Positions 1 to 9,091 of a stretch of DNA of 64,000 nucleotides are shown here, piece by piece. The notes beneath the pieces are model-generated. The model was given only the letters and a program-made list of their open reading frames with translations. It made no database searches and had not been told where the DNA came from. Source of the DNA: Pseudoalteromonas ulvae UL12 (GTDB lineage: Bacteria > Pseudomonadota > Gammaproteobacteria > Enterobacterales > Alteromonadaceae); NCBI RefSeq assembly GCF_014925405.1, contig NZ_AQHJ01000029.1, positions 196,323 to 260,322 of the forward strand, in the 5' to 3' direction. The stretch's first letter is position 1, and each line of letters starts with the position of its first letter. Both the position numbers and the translations under genes were made by a program.

Positions 1-167
1 GCTTGAGGTAATAAAATCGTCAACCATACTGCTGCGTGTCCAGCGTTTTGCCAATGTGCAAGGGATAACTGCAGTTGCTGTTTAAATTCTTCGGGTGAGT
101 TGGGTAATGCGTGGCCATCGATGACTATGCCGTTATAAGGGTTGATGCTTGCTTGTAAATAAGTCAT
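1..167 (-). CDS. NUDIX hydrolase, N-terminal part (cut by window edge)
   Basis: The reverse strand has an ATG at 165-167 and stays open to the first base, giving about 55 residues that begin MTYLQASINPYNGIVIDG and continue with an acidic PEEF stretch and LAHWQNAGHAAVWLTIL. This matches the pre-NUDIX domain found before the catalytic domain in NUDT6-like hydrolases, where a short beta strand with a G-x-V/I-V/I-D motif is followed by a helix ending in a W-x-x-x-G-x-x-x-V/A-W-L pattern. A GGA lies 7 bases before the ATG. The catalytic NUDIX box is outside the window, so the family call rests on the N-terminal domain alone and the substrate cannot be guessed. Confidence 0.6.
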   Translation of the reverse strand, partial: MTYLQASINPYNGIVIDGHALPNSPEEFKQQLQLSLAHWQNAGHAAVWLTILLPQ

Positions 168-221
168 ATAAATTCCGACGACCTTGAGTATGGCTGTAAA
201 ATACAGGCCTTTTATTTTTAT

Positions 222-236
222 ATCAACAACCCCTAG
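222..236. repeat. Solo end of the dispersed CAACCCCTAG repeat
   Basis: The 15-mer ATCAACAACCCCTAG is identical to the right end of the complete element at 17499-17766 and to the copy at 32391-32406. No element body can be seen beside it. It lies between the NUDIX gene start and the 3' end of the diguanylate cyclase gene. Confidence 0.6.
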
Positions 237-293
237 ATAACCTTGTAATAAAAGTGAATTCAATTAAGGGGGTTAAATATGAAAGGGATTTTG

Positions 294-1829
294 CTAGGCA
301 AATACAACGCAATTTCGTCCTTGCTCTTTGGCTTGGTACAGTGCTGTATCGGCTTGAACAATCAGTTGATTTAAGTCCTTATCAGCGTCAGGAGTCAATG
401 TGGCAACGCCCACTGTGATGGTGACTACTGAACCTGATGGAGAGTTTCGATGTGGGATTTGTAATGCCTCGACATTGTGTCTACATCGCTCAGCAATGAG
501 GTTAACATGGTTTGATAACGGTAAGATAATAGCGAACTCTTCGCCACCATAGCGGGCAACAAAGTCATACTCACGAGTCACAGATTGATTGAGTGCTTGC
601 GCAACTTCTTTTAGGCATGCATCGCCTCTTACGTGGCCATATGTATCGTTAAAGACTTTAAAGTGATCGATATCGATCATCAGAAGAGTTAATGGCGTTT
701 TTTCTCGACGAGCACGAGACCATTCATTCAATATGACTTCGTCAAAATGGCGCCTGTTTGCAATATTGGTGAGGCTATCGGTTCTGCTAATGGCCTCTAA
801 ATGCAATTTTGATTGCTCAAGTAGCTTATTTTTTATGACTAATACATAACTAAACGTCATGATTAATACCACAAACAGCAAACTAACCACGCAGGCAATA
901 TAAGGCATAGGTGACATTGTTTGCTCAAAATAGGCCTCACTGGGAGTGGCAATCAATGTCCATTGACGGCCATGGATAGGTTTAAGGGCTTTGGAAAAGT
1001 ACGAGTCTGTTTCTGCTTGAATGGTCGAAGAGGTGGTGTGTACAAAAAGCAGCGTGTCTTGTGATTCAGTGCTATCAAAGATCTGAATATCATAGTAACT
1101 AGCGTTAGAACGATCAAAAACCTCGGTTAGCAAATCTTCAAATAAATAAGCGCCAATGATCAGTCCTTTAGTAAATTGTCGGCGCTGCTCTGTAGTGATA
1201 GGTTTGTTTTGATACACAGGCAAAAAGACCAAAAAACCAGCTTTTTCAGCACTAAATTGTATCAAGTTTATCAGCTCAGTTGCCTTGGCTTGGTTAGTAT
1301 CGATAGCAGAATGAATGGCCTTAGCCCGTTTGGGTTCTGAGAGCAGGTCAAAACCAAATATCAACTCGTTTTGTGATTGAGGCTGGTAATAGACAACCGG
1401 AAAATGGACTGGGCGACGTTTTGCAGGCAGCATCAACCCTTGGCTGTGCTGTTGGGTTATTTCAAAGTGCGGGTATAGTTTACGTTTTTCAGCAGTAAAA
1501 GTGCTGCGATCATCTTGCTGTATTTTTGGCGCCCATTCTAAGGCGAGGATATCTGGGTGACGAGCTAAAATAGCTAGAGTGAAATGGTTGAATTCGACTT
1601 CGGATACAAATTCTGAATTATTAAAAAAACTTTTAATAGCGTACAGCACCTCTAGCTTGACCGATATTTCACGTTCGATACTGGCTGCTTTTTCGTTCAT
1701 TTCATTTTTGAACTGAAGGTTTAGTGCATTAATTTCATATTGATAGGCCGCAAGTCCCATCAAAATAGAAAAACCCGCACCGAGTATGGCAACCATGATT
1801 AAGGTGATATTTTTGGAATCATTGATCAA
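294..1829 (-). CDS. Membrane diguanylate cyclase with CHASE sensor domain
   Basis: Inner-membrane enzyme expected to make cyclic di-GMP from two GTP in response to an extracytoplasmic signal. The order is a membrane segment (about residues 8-30), a periplasmic CHASE-type domain (about 75-280, with ALEWAP and the HFPVVYYQP region), a second membrane segment (about 308-333), and a GGDEF domain to the end. The active-site motif is GGEEF near residue 428. An RxxD product-inhibition site (REYD) sits exactly five residues before it, so feedback inhibition is likely. The start is TTG at 1827-1829, chosen because GGAGAG lies a few bases upstream; the next ATG would remove part of the first membrane segment. 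It may be co-transcribed with the two genes upstream (108-base gap), which would link a binding protein to c-di-GMP output. The ligand is unknown. Confidence 0.88.
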   Translation of the reverse strand: MINDSKNITLIMVAILGAGFSILMGLAAYQYEINALNLQFKNEMNEKAASIEREISVKLEVLYAIKSFFNNSEFVSEVEFNHFTLAILARHPDILALEWAPKIQQDDRSTFTAEKRKLYPHFEITQQHSQGLMLPAKRRPVHFPVVYYQPQSQNELIFGFDLLSEPKRAKAIHSAIDTNQAKATELINLIQFSAEKAGFLVFLPVYQNKPITTEQRRQFTKGLIIGAYLFEDLLTEVFDRSNASYYDIQIFDSTESQDTLLFVHTTSSTIQAETDSYFSKALKPIHGRQWTLIATPSEAYFEQTMSPMPYIACVVSLLFVVLIMTFSYVLVIKNKLLEQSKLHLEAISRTDSLTNIANRRHFDEVILNEWSRARREKTPLTLLMIDIDHFKVFNDTYGHVRGDACLKEVAQALNQSVTREYDFVARYGGEEFAIILPLSNHVNLIAERCRHNVEALQIPHRNSPSGSVVTITVGVATLTPDADKDLNQLIVQADTALYQAKEQGRNCVVFA

Positions 1830-1937
1830 GGTGGCTCTCCAGTTGGCTTAAATCATTGTTGTCTATCGCATCATAAGAATAGTTTGATAAACCTAGAGGT
1901 GCATTTAAAAACCTGAACTTTAGGAGCTTATCTAGGG

Positions 1938-2621
1938 TTAAATCGCTTGATAAACTTGTTTAGCTGTTAGGCCGTAATATGCGCCAATCAAACCTATCCG
2001 CTCTATCTGATCATCTAAAATAAGTACTTGTTGCTGTAAGTGCTTCGCGACTTGTTTAAGCGTGTCTGTAAGGTTGTGCCGATTTGCCGGATTAAATGTT
2101 TGCTCAGCTTCCATCAGTGCCAATAACGCGTTGAATTCATGAGGCGCTAAAGGTGAAAACTGTTTGTTAATACGTAAATACACTTCGATGGGGGTGAGGT
2201 TTTTACAGTCGCGCTGGCACAGTGCTTGTGCTAAGTGTTCATTGGATTCAAAGAGCAATAATGAACGCAGGTAATTAAAGGGAGGGGTGTCGCCTGCGAG
2301 TAAGTAGTGAACGACATTTCTTTTCAATTCATTGGTTTTACTAAAATGACTGTCACATTGTAAGGCTGGGGTAAAAAAGCTTAAGGCATCAGCGGTGTTA
2401 ATTTGTTGAATGATAAGCTCAGGCAGGCCATTACTCTGGATTAATTTAGTGGCGATATGTTGATAAAATTCAAACACGCTGAGTGACTTCAAACTTTGTT
2501 GATAAACAAACGCTAAAATATCAATTTGTTGGTGTACGTCACAGCGTTGGTAATGAGTTAATAACCCGCTGAAATCTTTGTTTGTTAAATATTGAATGAG
2601 GGAGGTGATGTGCGCTTTCAT
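1938..2621 (-). CDS. Hypothetical protein, helical, ankyrin-like segments
   Basis: A 227-residue cytoplasmic protein without signal peptide or membrane segment. It is rich in Leu and Gln and predicted mostly helical by eye. Two stretches (NELKRNVVHYLLAG and CKNLTPIEVYL) resemble the turn and helix of degenerate ankyrin repeats, but no complete ankyrin array can be counted. I do not recognise the family. It starts 11 bases after the stop of the binding-protein gene at 2633 and precedes the diguanylate cyclase gene, so all three probably form one transcript. Confidence 0.55.
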   Translation of the reverse strand: MKAHITSLIQYLTNKDFSGLLTHYQRCDVHQQIDILAFVYQQSLKSLSVFEFYQHIATKLIQSNGLPELIIQQINTADALSFFTPALQCDSHFSKTNELKRNVVHYLLAGDTPPFNYLRSLLLFESNEHLAQALCQRDCKNLTPIEVYLRINKQFSPLAPHEFNALLALMEAEQTFNPANRHNLTDTLKQVAKHLQQQVLILDDQIERIGLIGAYYGLTAKQVYQAI

Positions 2622-2632
2622 AGTTCGCTTAT

Positions 2633-3367
2633 TTAGTGTTTATTGGTATTCATATATTGTTTGATTACATAATTTTCGGCCTGAGTGATCATACTTTTAA
2701 GTTCGCCAGAAGCGCTCAGCTCGTGTATTTTTTCATCCAATAATGATACCAAGGGCAGATTTTTTTTATGTAAGTAATGGTACAGAGGAAGTGTTGCGAG
2801 TGGCTTTTCCATGGCTTTAATGTTGGTAAATGGGTAACTTTGTATGATCACGTTGCCATCAAGCGTGTTTGTCAGGGCAACGTCAATACGGTCTTGTTCT
2901 AATAATTCAAACATTAATTGTGTGCTGTGAACATCATAAATATCAGTGAGGCCTTCGGTGATATTATTGGTATGTTTGACTCCTCGCACTCGGCCAATGC
3001 GCAGTGATGCCAAATCACTGACAGAGTTAACTTTAATAAGACTGTCTGAACGAACAAACGCCATGGTTTCTAAATAATAATAAGGAGTAGGGACCCGCAC
3101 TGTATCTGGGTTTTCTTCCCCATAACTCCAGATCCTCATAATTTCGCCATCAAATTCACCACTGTTAACGACATACTGTGCACGATTGCCGGGCAGAGGG
3201 CTGATGTCGACAGTGATGCCTAACGTTAAATAAATTTGCGGAAGAACCAGCCGCCCAACTTCTTGCTCGAATAGGTACTCAATAGAAGCAAATTGATAAT
3301 GGTGCTTTATTGGCGCGTCATTCGCATTGCTGCTGATACTGCAAAATAGCATGACGACTGTACACAA
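2633..3367 (-). CDS. Periplasmic solute-binding protein, SBP_bac_3 type
   Basis: Looks like an extracellular solute-binding protein of the amino-acid type (family 3), about 220 mature residues, with typical features: a YLFEQE...VLPQIYLTLG start, LPGNRAQYVVNSGEFDGEI, and LRIGRVRGVKHTNNI before the second lobe. Many such proteins in marine Gammaproteobacteria sit without an ABC transporter and act as sensors or are orphans; none is present here. The hydrophobic N-terminus ending SSNA-ND fits a signal peptide. The start is uncertain: TTG at 3365-3367 gives a signal peptide without a basic residue, whereas ATT at 3383-3385, preceded by GAG, would add an Arg-containing n-region. No ATG is available before the next stop codon upstream. 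Confidence 0.7.
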   Translation of the reverse strand: MCTVVMLFCSISSNANDAPIKHHYQFASIEYLFEQEVGRLVLPQIYLTLGITVDISPLPGNRAQYVVNSGEFDGEIMRIWSYGEENPDTVRVPTPYYYLETMAFVRSDSLIKVNSVSDLASLRIGRVRGVKHTNNITEGLTDIYDVHSTQLMFELLEQDRIDVALTNTLDGNVIIQSYPFTNIKAMEKPLATLPLYHYLHKKNLPLVSLLDEKIHELSASGELKSMITQAENYVIKQYMNTNKH

Positions 3368-3456
3368 ACGAATAATAGAAATAATGCTTATCTCGAAGTT
3401 TGAAAGTCCTAATTATAGTTAACGGGTGATGGGATAAGCCAGTGTTGTTTGTCAGA

Positions 3457-3493
3457 AAACCAAAGCAAAGTAATAAATACTTGCTTTGGTTTT
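3457..3493 (-). terminator. Hairpin terminator after the DUF3103 gene
   Basis: Inverted repeat of 15-16 bases (AAACCAAAGCAAAGTA against TACTTGCTTTGGTTT, one bulged base) with an ATAAA loop. Read on the minus strand it ends in a TTTT run, 18 bases after the stop codon of the gene at 3511. It could also work on the plus strand. Confidence 0.7.
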
Positions 3494-3510
3494 AGATTGG
3501 CGCTCTTTAA

Positions 3511-4677
3511 TTATCGAGGGTTGATCATTAAAGGCGTGAGTGTGATGGTTGCATTACTGCTGGCACCTCGGTGACCTTGATATTGCCGACCTTCGAATAA
3601 CGTATAAAAAACATCAACGTAATCATCATCATTGGTGAACCAACCGTCAGGCATTGCTTTGAGTAGTTCGTTGGTTAACTGTGGAATAATCGCATAACCT
3701 TGAACTTGAGGATCAGGAATCGTACGCATTATTTGCACTACAATATCCAGTAATTTTGAAGCCAGTGTTTTGTAATTTGTATTGTCATCTTGCTCCATTA
3801 GCAGTAAATCAACAGCCTGCCAACGGTAGCGTTGCCAATGGATGATCACTTGGTTGGGATGGTAGTCTGTTCCGTCATAGTCTAAATAAGGTAAATCAAT
3901 CACATCTAGTATCGGTTGATCACGGCTCGGATCGATACCGGTGACAATGCCATATACTTCTGCTTTACCTGAAATCCAAGGCTCTTGATCGTTGTTTAAG
4001 CGAATTTTATTTAAGACACTCGTTGATAAGGGCTCAGCATCGCCTTGTGGGGTCATCTGTAGCTGTTCAGTTTGACTATGATTGGCTGCAAAGATATTTT
4101 TCATCACTGCAAGGCCGGCTTGCTGAGTTTTGTGCTGATCTAGCTCAATAATAAACGTCGGCTGAGTAGGGAGCTCATTCACATCGAGTGTATGAATTTG
4201 GCCAAATTGATCAAACGCTTCAATGTGTGTCCAATGCTTGTCATTCCCTTGTGGTGCAAATGCAAACAGAGGGGCTTGCCCTTGCTGCCATTCAACCAGC
4301 ATATCGCTGTGCGCTAAACGTAATTGCAATAAATCACCTGTTTGACTGGGTAAGCCTTTTAAGTGATGCAATGCTTGATTGGCTTGTGAGAGCTCAAGCG
4401 GAATATTGGCACTTAAAGTGTGTAATGCTTGGGGATTAAATACCAAGTTATATTGGCTAAGTTGCTGTTTCAGAGCGGGGGCAATCATAGTGTAATTGGC
4501 CGCTATTTTTTGTGCCAAAGTACGTTTAATCGCGCTGACATTCTCATATTGTGCTTGTTCGGTCAGCTGTGTTAGTTGCAATTGAGTCATTTCAGTTGCA
4601 TGTAGCGGTGAAAAAGCACTTGCACAACTGGCAAGGGCCATAAGGGTGAGCAGTTTTGTTGTTTTTGTTGTCATCAT
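3511..4677 (-). CDS. Exported DUF3103-like protein
   Basis: A 388-residue protein with a clear signal peptide (basic MMTTKTTK, hydrophobic LLTLMALASCASAF, cleavage near LHA). The C-terminal half contains SGKAEVYGIVTGIDPSR and LPYLDYDGTDYHPNQVIIHW, which I associate with the DUF3103 family of Vibrio and Pseudoalteromonas exported proteins; that match is from memory. The role is unknown. An AGGA sits just before the tandem ATG ATG start, so either Met may be used. It stands alone between terminator-like hairpins. Confidence 0.65.
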   Translation of the reverse strand: MMTTKTTKLLTLMALASCASAFSPLHATEMTQLQLTQLTEQAQYENVSAIKRTLAQKIAANYTMIAPALKQQLSQYNLVFNPQALHTLSANIPLELSQANQALHHLKGLPSQTGDLLQLRLAHSDMLVEWQQGQAPLFAFAPQGNDKHWTHIEAFDQFGQIHTLDVNELPTQPTFIIELDQHKTQQAGLAVMKNIFAANHSQTEQLQMTPQGDAEPLSTSVLNKIRLNNDQEPWISGKAEVYGIVTGIDPSRDQPILDVIDLPYLDYDGTDYHPNQVIIHWQRYRWQAVDLLLMEQDDNTNYKTLASKLLDIVVQIMRTIPDPQVQGYAIIPQLTNELLKAMPDGWFTNDDDYVDVFYTLFEGRQYQGHRGASSNATITLTPLMINPR

Positions 4678-4776
4678 GAATCCTATTGATAAGCAATTTG
4701 TACCTATATAGAAAACATCAATTAGAGTAATTATTCAAGTTAAGATTAAAAAAACAGCATTTTTTATTAGTTTTTA

Positions 4777-4801
4777 CAGCAGTCTCGTATTGAGACTGCT
4801 G
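4777..4801 (-). terminator. Hairpin after the RND efflux operon
   Basis: Perfect 10-base stem (CAGCAGTCTC / GAGACTGCTG) with a GTATT loop, 13 bases beyond the stop codon of the permease gene. There is no strong T run directly after it on the minus strand, so it may act mainly as a 3' stabilising hairpin. Confidence 0.5.
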
Positions 4802-4813
4802 GTAAGCGTGTAT

Positions 4814-7800
4814 TTAAATGGATTCTTCAGTCGAATAAGACGGTGACACTTTGCGGCCTCTTTTTCGTTCAGCGAGCAATAAATAGGCGGCTGGGACAAA
4901 ATAAAATGACAGCAAGGTTGTGAGTACAGTACCACCTGCAATGGCTACAGCAAAAGGAGGCCAAAATCCGCCGCCCGCTAAAATCAAAGGTAAAAACCCA
5001 CCCACAGTGGTAATTGTGGTTGAGCTGATATGACGAGAGCATGTCATGACCGCCGCGACAATTTTTGTTTTATCAGTTGAGGCATTGCTCGCATCAAGCT
5101 CAGATAAAATGACAATAGCCGCATTAATCGCCAAACCCATTAACCCCAGCAATCCAATAATCACCGTAAAACCAAAAGGGTAACCGCCGATAAAAACACT
5201 CAAGAGTCCAAGCATCACAGCTTGCAGGGCATTGATTAAAATAAGGCCTGTTGTTGTAAATGAGTTAAAAGAAATCACCAATACAGTGATGAGCAACACC
5301 ACAATAATACCGACTTGGCCTAGCAGTTTGCTGACAGCCTCATTGCGCTTTTGTGATTCACCGCCAATTTCCAAGCGATAACCATGAGGAAGCACAAAGT
5401 CCGATGCTGCAAGTGTGGCACTAACATCGTTGAGTACCGTTTGAGGCAGCACGCCAGTAATTAAGTACGCCTCAATAACATTCACTCGCTCACCATCACG
5501 TCGTGCAATTGAACCGCGAGATGGGCGTAATTCGGCATTGGCAAAAGACTCAATAAGCAAAGGTTGAGCAGCTGATATTTGAGTCGCATAGAGTGCATTC
5601 ATATCATCCCGTGCACTATCGGCTACGCGCACACGCACAGGGACGGTTTCAGTATTATCAATAATGCTGCCAACTACCGTGCCATTGAATTGCTGTTGTA
5701 ACTGGGTTGCCATATCCGTTAACCGTAACCCTGCATGATTAAGGGCTGCTTCATCTGTTTGCAACCATAGCTTAGGTGAGCCGGATAATAAGGTTGGACG
5801 AGTATGCGTGATGGCCTGATGGGCAATCAGCTGAGTACGGAGTTGCTGACCAAGCTCACTGAGGGTGTCGAGGTTCGGGCCATAGATACGCAGCTCAATG
5901 GGGGCATTAAAAGGCGGGCCTTGCTCGAGTTTACGCACTAATGTTTGTGCATTAGGAAAGGACTTGTCAAGATCTTGTTGTAGTTGGGTTATCAATTGAT
6001 TGGCGCGTTTAAAATCTGTGACTTTCACCAATGCTTGGGCGTAATTATTCGCGCCTCGGTTGCGTTGCAGCATATTGTAATAAAAACTTGGAAAGTTAGT
6101 GCCTATCATCCAATCTAGTTTTTCAATACCAGGGTATTGGCGAATATGTTGATCCATCTTGGTCACCGCTTGTTGGGTGGCGGCAATGCTGTACTGCGGA
6201 GCAAAATGCACTTCGATATGAAACATATCGCGATCAGAAGGCGGGAAAAATTGCTCGGTGAGTTTACCTGCGCCAATAAACCCAGCCACAGGTAAAATAA
6301 ACACAATGCAAATAGTGAGCAAAGGCCGTTTCAGGCTGAGTTCAAGCGTTGCCGAAAATCGTCGACTGAGAGCTGGTAAATGGATGCCATTATAAAAAAG
6401 ACCACTGCGCGCATCATTTTTAATAAATTGACCTGCAAATACAGCAACCAAACTGTGAGAAATTAAATACGAACCGATTAAAGCAAAAATAACACTTAGC
6501 GCAATCCCACCGACAAACTCTCCAGACGGTCCCGGCATTAAGACTATCGGGGCAAATGCCAAAATGGTGGTTAGCGTTGAACCTAGTAAGGGGAGCCAAA
6601 AATGTTGGACTGCTTTTTGTACCGCAGCGAAGGCTGTTTCACCTTGCTGGCGCAAACGTTGGACTGCGTCGGTGATCACAATTGCGTTATCTACCATGAT
6701 ACCTAAAGCAACCACGAGTCCAGTGACTGACATTTGATGAATGGGCAACCCATACATGTGCATGCTGACTAAAGTAAATAACACGGTCAGAGGCAGCGCT
6801 GTGCCAACAATGAGTGCCGCTTTAAAACCTAACGTAACCAGTAATACCGCTAATATCAGCACAAACCCAAGCGCAATGTTACCGAGCAAATCACCAAGCC
6901 GCTCATCGGTGTAACCTCGTTGATCAAAAATAGTTTGCAGTGCAATCTGATCGGGTAAATCAGACTCAAATTGAGAAATCACGGTGTTGATGGTGTCAGA
7001 AAACTTATCAATACGCAGTTTTGGCAGCATTCTGATCGCAAGGTAAATACCAGGTTGGCCATCAATGAGTGCAATTTCTTTGACGGGTGTTGCCATGGTG
7101 CGCTCAATCTTGGCTAGATCCGCCAGTTGGTACTGACTGGCATCTTGTTCAGAGCTAAGAACAATTGCACCGATACGGGCAACAGAATCAAATGCACCCG
7201 ATACTTCAATTTGCATTTGTGAATGCTGGTTGGTTAAGGTGCCGGCAGCTACTTTGGCATCTGCTCCCGCAATAGCAGCTTGAATTTGTGTTAAAGAAAT
7301 TCCTGCTTGGCTGGCTTTATCTAGATCGACAGTGACACGAATTTCCTCGTCACTGAGGCCAAAAAAATGCACCAGTTCAACCCCAGAAATATTACGTAAG
7401 CGATTTTGTAACTCTTTACCGTAGCGATTTAAAGTGGCTGTCGGTGTGCTTTCATTTGGGCTGCTCAATGCGATGATTCGGGTATAGGCGTAGCCGCGTT
7501 CTTCATCTAAAAATGGCGCAGAGGCGTTACTGGGTAATTGAGGGCGCACATCTGAAAGTAAATCTCGCATCCGTGACCAAATCGGTGCAGCTTGTGTGAC
7601 TTCATCTTTTAATTCTATGGTGATGACCGACAAACCCGGGCGAGAAATAGACGAAATATGTTTGACGGCCGCTTGTGATTTCAATCGTTGTTCAATCTTT
7701 TCGCTGACTTGTACTTCGACCCGCTCAGCACTTGCGCCAGGTAAAGCGGTGCTCACAATGGCGTGACGATTGGTGATTCTAGGATCTTCACTGCGCGGTA

Positions 7801-7891
7801 AGCTGCTGATAGCAGCCAACCCGCTGACGACCAATAATGCAATAAGTAGCGCTTGAAAGCGCCCATGTTGAAATAAGTAACGGATCATCAC
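4814..7891 (-). CDS. RND efflux transporter, inner-membrane permease
   Basis: A 1025-residue AcrB-like permease: first membrane helix at about 8-28, a large periplasmic domain, a helix bundle near 335-530, a second periplasmic half, and a final bundle near 850-1010. It would export substrates through a tripartite pump with the membrane-fusion protein encoded just upstream (4-base ATGA overlap). No outer-membrane factor is present, so a TolC elsewhere must serve. The TM4 motif reads GIMVDNAIV, with one Asp where AcrB has two. TM10 reads GLAINAAIV, with no Lys where AcrB has its relay lysine. It therefore belongs to a divergent RND branch, and its substrate cannot be inferred. Regulation is probably by the divergent TetR repressor. 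Confidence 0.88.
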   Translation of the reverse strand: MMIRYLFQHGRFQALLIALLVVSGLAAISSLPRSEDPRITNRHAIVSTALPGASAERVEVQVSEKIEQRLKSQAAVKHISSISRPGLSVITIELKDEVTQAAPIWSRMRDLLSDVRPQLPSNASAPFLDEERGYAYTRIIALSSPNESTPTATLNRYGKELQNRLRNISGVELVHFFGLSDEEIRVTVDLDKASQAGISLTQIQAAIAGADAKVAAGTLTNQHSQMQIEVSGAFDSVARIGAIVLSSEQDASQYQLADLAKIERTMATPVKEIALIDGQPGIYLAIRMLPKLRIDKFSDTINTVISQFESDLPDQIALQTIFDQRGYTDERLGDLLGNIALGFVLILAVLLVTLGFKAALIVGTALPLTVLFTLVSMHMYGLPIHQMSVTGLVVALGIMVDNAIVITDAVQRLRQQGETAFAAVQKAVQHFWLPLLGSTLTTILAFAPIVLMPGPSGEFVGGIALSVIFALIGSYLISHSLVAVFAGQFIKNDARSGLFYNGIHLPALSRRFSATLELSLKRPLLTICIVFILPVAGFIGAGKLTEQFFPPSDRDMFHIEVHFAPQYSIAATQQAVTKMDQHIRQYPGIEKLDWMIGTNFPSFYYNMLQRNRGANNYAQALVKVTDFKRANQLITQLQQDLDKSFPNAQTLVRKLEQGPPFNAPIELRIYGPNLDTLSELGQQLRTQLIAHQAITHTRPTLLSGSPKLWLQTDEAALNHAGLRLTDMATQLQQQFNGTVVGSIIDNTETVPVRVRVADSARDDMNALYATQISAAQPLLIESFANAELRPSRGSIARRDGERVNVIEAYLITGVLPQTVLNDVSATLAASDFVLPHGYRLEIGGESQKRNEAVSKLLGQVGIIVVLLITVLVISFNSFTTTGLILINALQAVMLGLLSVFIGGYPFGFTVIIGLLGLMGLAINAAIVILSELDASNASTDKTKIVAAVMTCSRHISSTTITTVGGFLPLILAGGGFWPPFAVAIAGGTVLTTLLSFYFVPAAYLLLAERKRGRKVSPSYSTEESI

Positions 7892-8937
7892 AGCACCTTA
7901 GTCGGTTGTAGTTCAACCACATTCACTGAGATATTTGCGGATAGCTTATGCATGCCATTGGCCACAATTTGCTCGCCATTTTCTAAGGGAGCGTTGATAA
8001 AAGCATACCCATTTTCAACATAATAAAGCTGCACTATGATTGGCTTGAGGATATTGTCTTTAATTTGATAAATCTGCCAAGTCCCACGTACACCATCTGC
8101 TAGTGCATCAATCGGCACCCAAAATCCATCTTGCTGGTGGTGTTGTTTGAGGGTTAATTTAGCTATTTGACCTGCAAAGACAGGGAGTGATTCAGGTAAC
8201 GCAAAGCGCATGGTTAATGTTTGTGTCCGAGGGTTGACACTGGCGCCTTTACTTAACGCTTGACCGTTGACAGTTTGTCCTGCGATCGTAATCGGCATCG
8301 AGTCTGTGACCGCAGACTGAAGAGCTTGCGGGATCCCAATACTCACTTGACTATGTTGGTCTTCAATTAAGCGCACAATAGGCGTACCAGCAGCCACGTT
8401 TTCACCATGAGATACAAAGCGTTGACCTAACATGCCATTAAAAGGTGCAATGAGTAGGGCTTTTTTGATGCGTAAATCAACTTCACTGAGATTGGCAAGC
8501 AGGCCAGCAAGCTCTGCTTCGATGACCGCAATATTGGTTTTGACCTGATCTAATTGCGCTGCGGCAGAATAATTTTGTTTATCGAGTTTGCTTAGGCGGT
8601 TTTTTTCAAGCTCGGCCTGAGCAAGTTGTGCCAGTGCTTTTTGTTTGTGAGCTGCGAGTTTTTGTTGTTCGATTTCAAGAAACTCAGTGTTTTGTCGTGC
8701 AATCACATCCCCTTGGCGAACCGATTGGCCTTGATCTAAGAGGATTTGATCAATTTTACCCGCAAACTCAAAGCTTAAGTTGGCATCATGTTGCTTAATA
8801 ACTTGCCCGGTGAGTTGTCTGGTTTGAAAGTAATGAGTGTCTTTTTGTACTGTGTAAGCTGCGACATGGACAAGGGTATCGGCTTGATTACAAAAAGGGA
8901 GAATTAACAACGTGAAACTAAGGAGATGCTTGAACAT
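7888..8937 (-). CDS. RND efflux membrane-fusion (periplasmic adaptor) protein
   Basis: Adaptor joining the permease to an outer-membrane channel. After a signal peptide (MFKHLLSFTLLILPFCNQA) come a beta-barrel/lipoyl-type segment (FEFAGKIDQILLDQGQSVRQGD), a Gln/Leu-rich alpha-helical hairpin of about 60 residues, the returning lipoyl half (LLIAPFNGMLGQRFVSHGENVAAG), and a C-terminal barrel. I chose the ATG at 8935-8937, which begins a normal signal peptide. An in-frame ATG at 8947-8949 and a TTG at 8986-8988 would give longer N-termini. Its stop overlaps the permease start. Confidence 0.82.
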   Translation of the reverse strand: MFKHLLSFTLLILPFCNQADTLVHVAAYTVQKDTHYFQTRQLTGQVIKQHDANLSFEFAGKIDQILLDQGQSVRQGDVIARQNTEFLEIEQQKLAAHKQKALAQLAQAELEKNRLSKLDKQNYSAAAQLDQVKTNIAVIEAELAGLLANLSEVDLRIKKALLIAPFNGMLGQRFVSHGENVAAGTPIVRLIEDQHSQVSIGIPQALQSAVTDSMPITIAGQTVNGQALSKGASVNPRTQTLTMRFALPESLPVFAGQIAKLTLKQHHQQDGFWVPIDALADGVRGTWQIYQIKDNILKPIIVQLYYVENGYAFINAPLENGEQIVANGMHKLSANISVNVVELQPTKVL

Positions 8938-9049
8938 TGGGGTATCCATCTTGTTTTGCAATTTAAGTCTATTGGTCAACTCAAGCAAGGTTAAGGTTGT
9001 TTTTATGGTGTAAAACAGTGTTTAATTTGCGCTGTTGACAAAGTGTAAG

Positions 9050-9079
9050 CTAAAACTAGACTCTCAAGTCTAGTTTTAG
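9050..9079. promoter_or_regulatory. Palindromic operator 1, probably for the TetR repressor
   Basis: Perfect 13-base inverted repeat (CTAAAACTAGACT / AGTCTAGTTTTAG) with a CTCA spacer, in the divergent promoter region between the efflux genes and the TetR gene. It shares the half-site AAACTAGAC with the second palindrome 12 bases away. Confidence 0.75.
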
Positions 9080-9091
9080 TGAATATAAATC

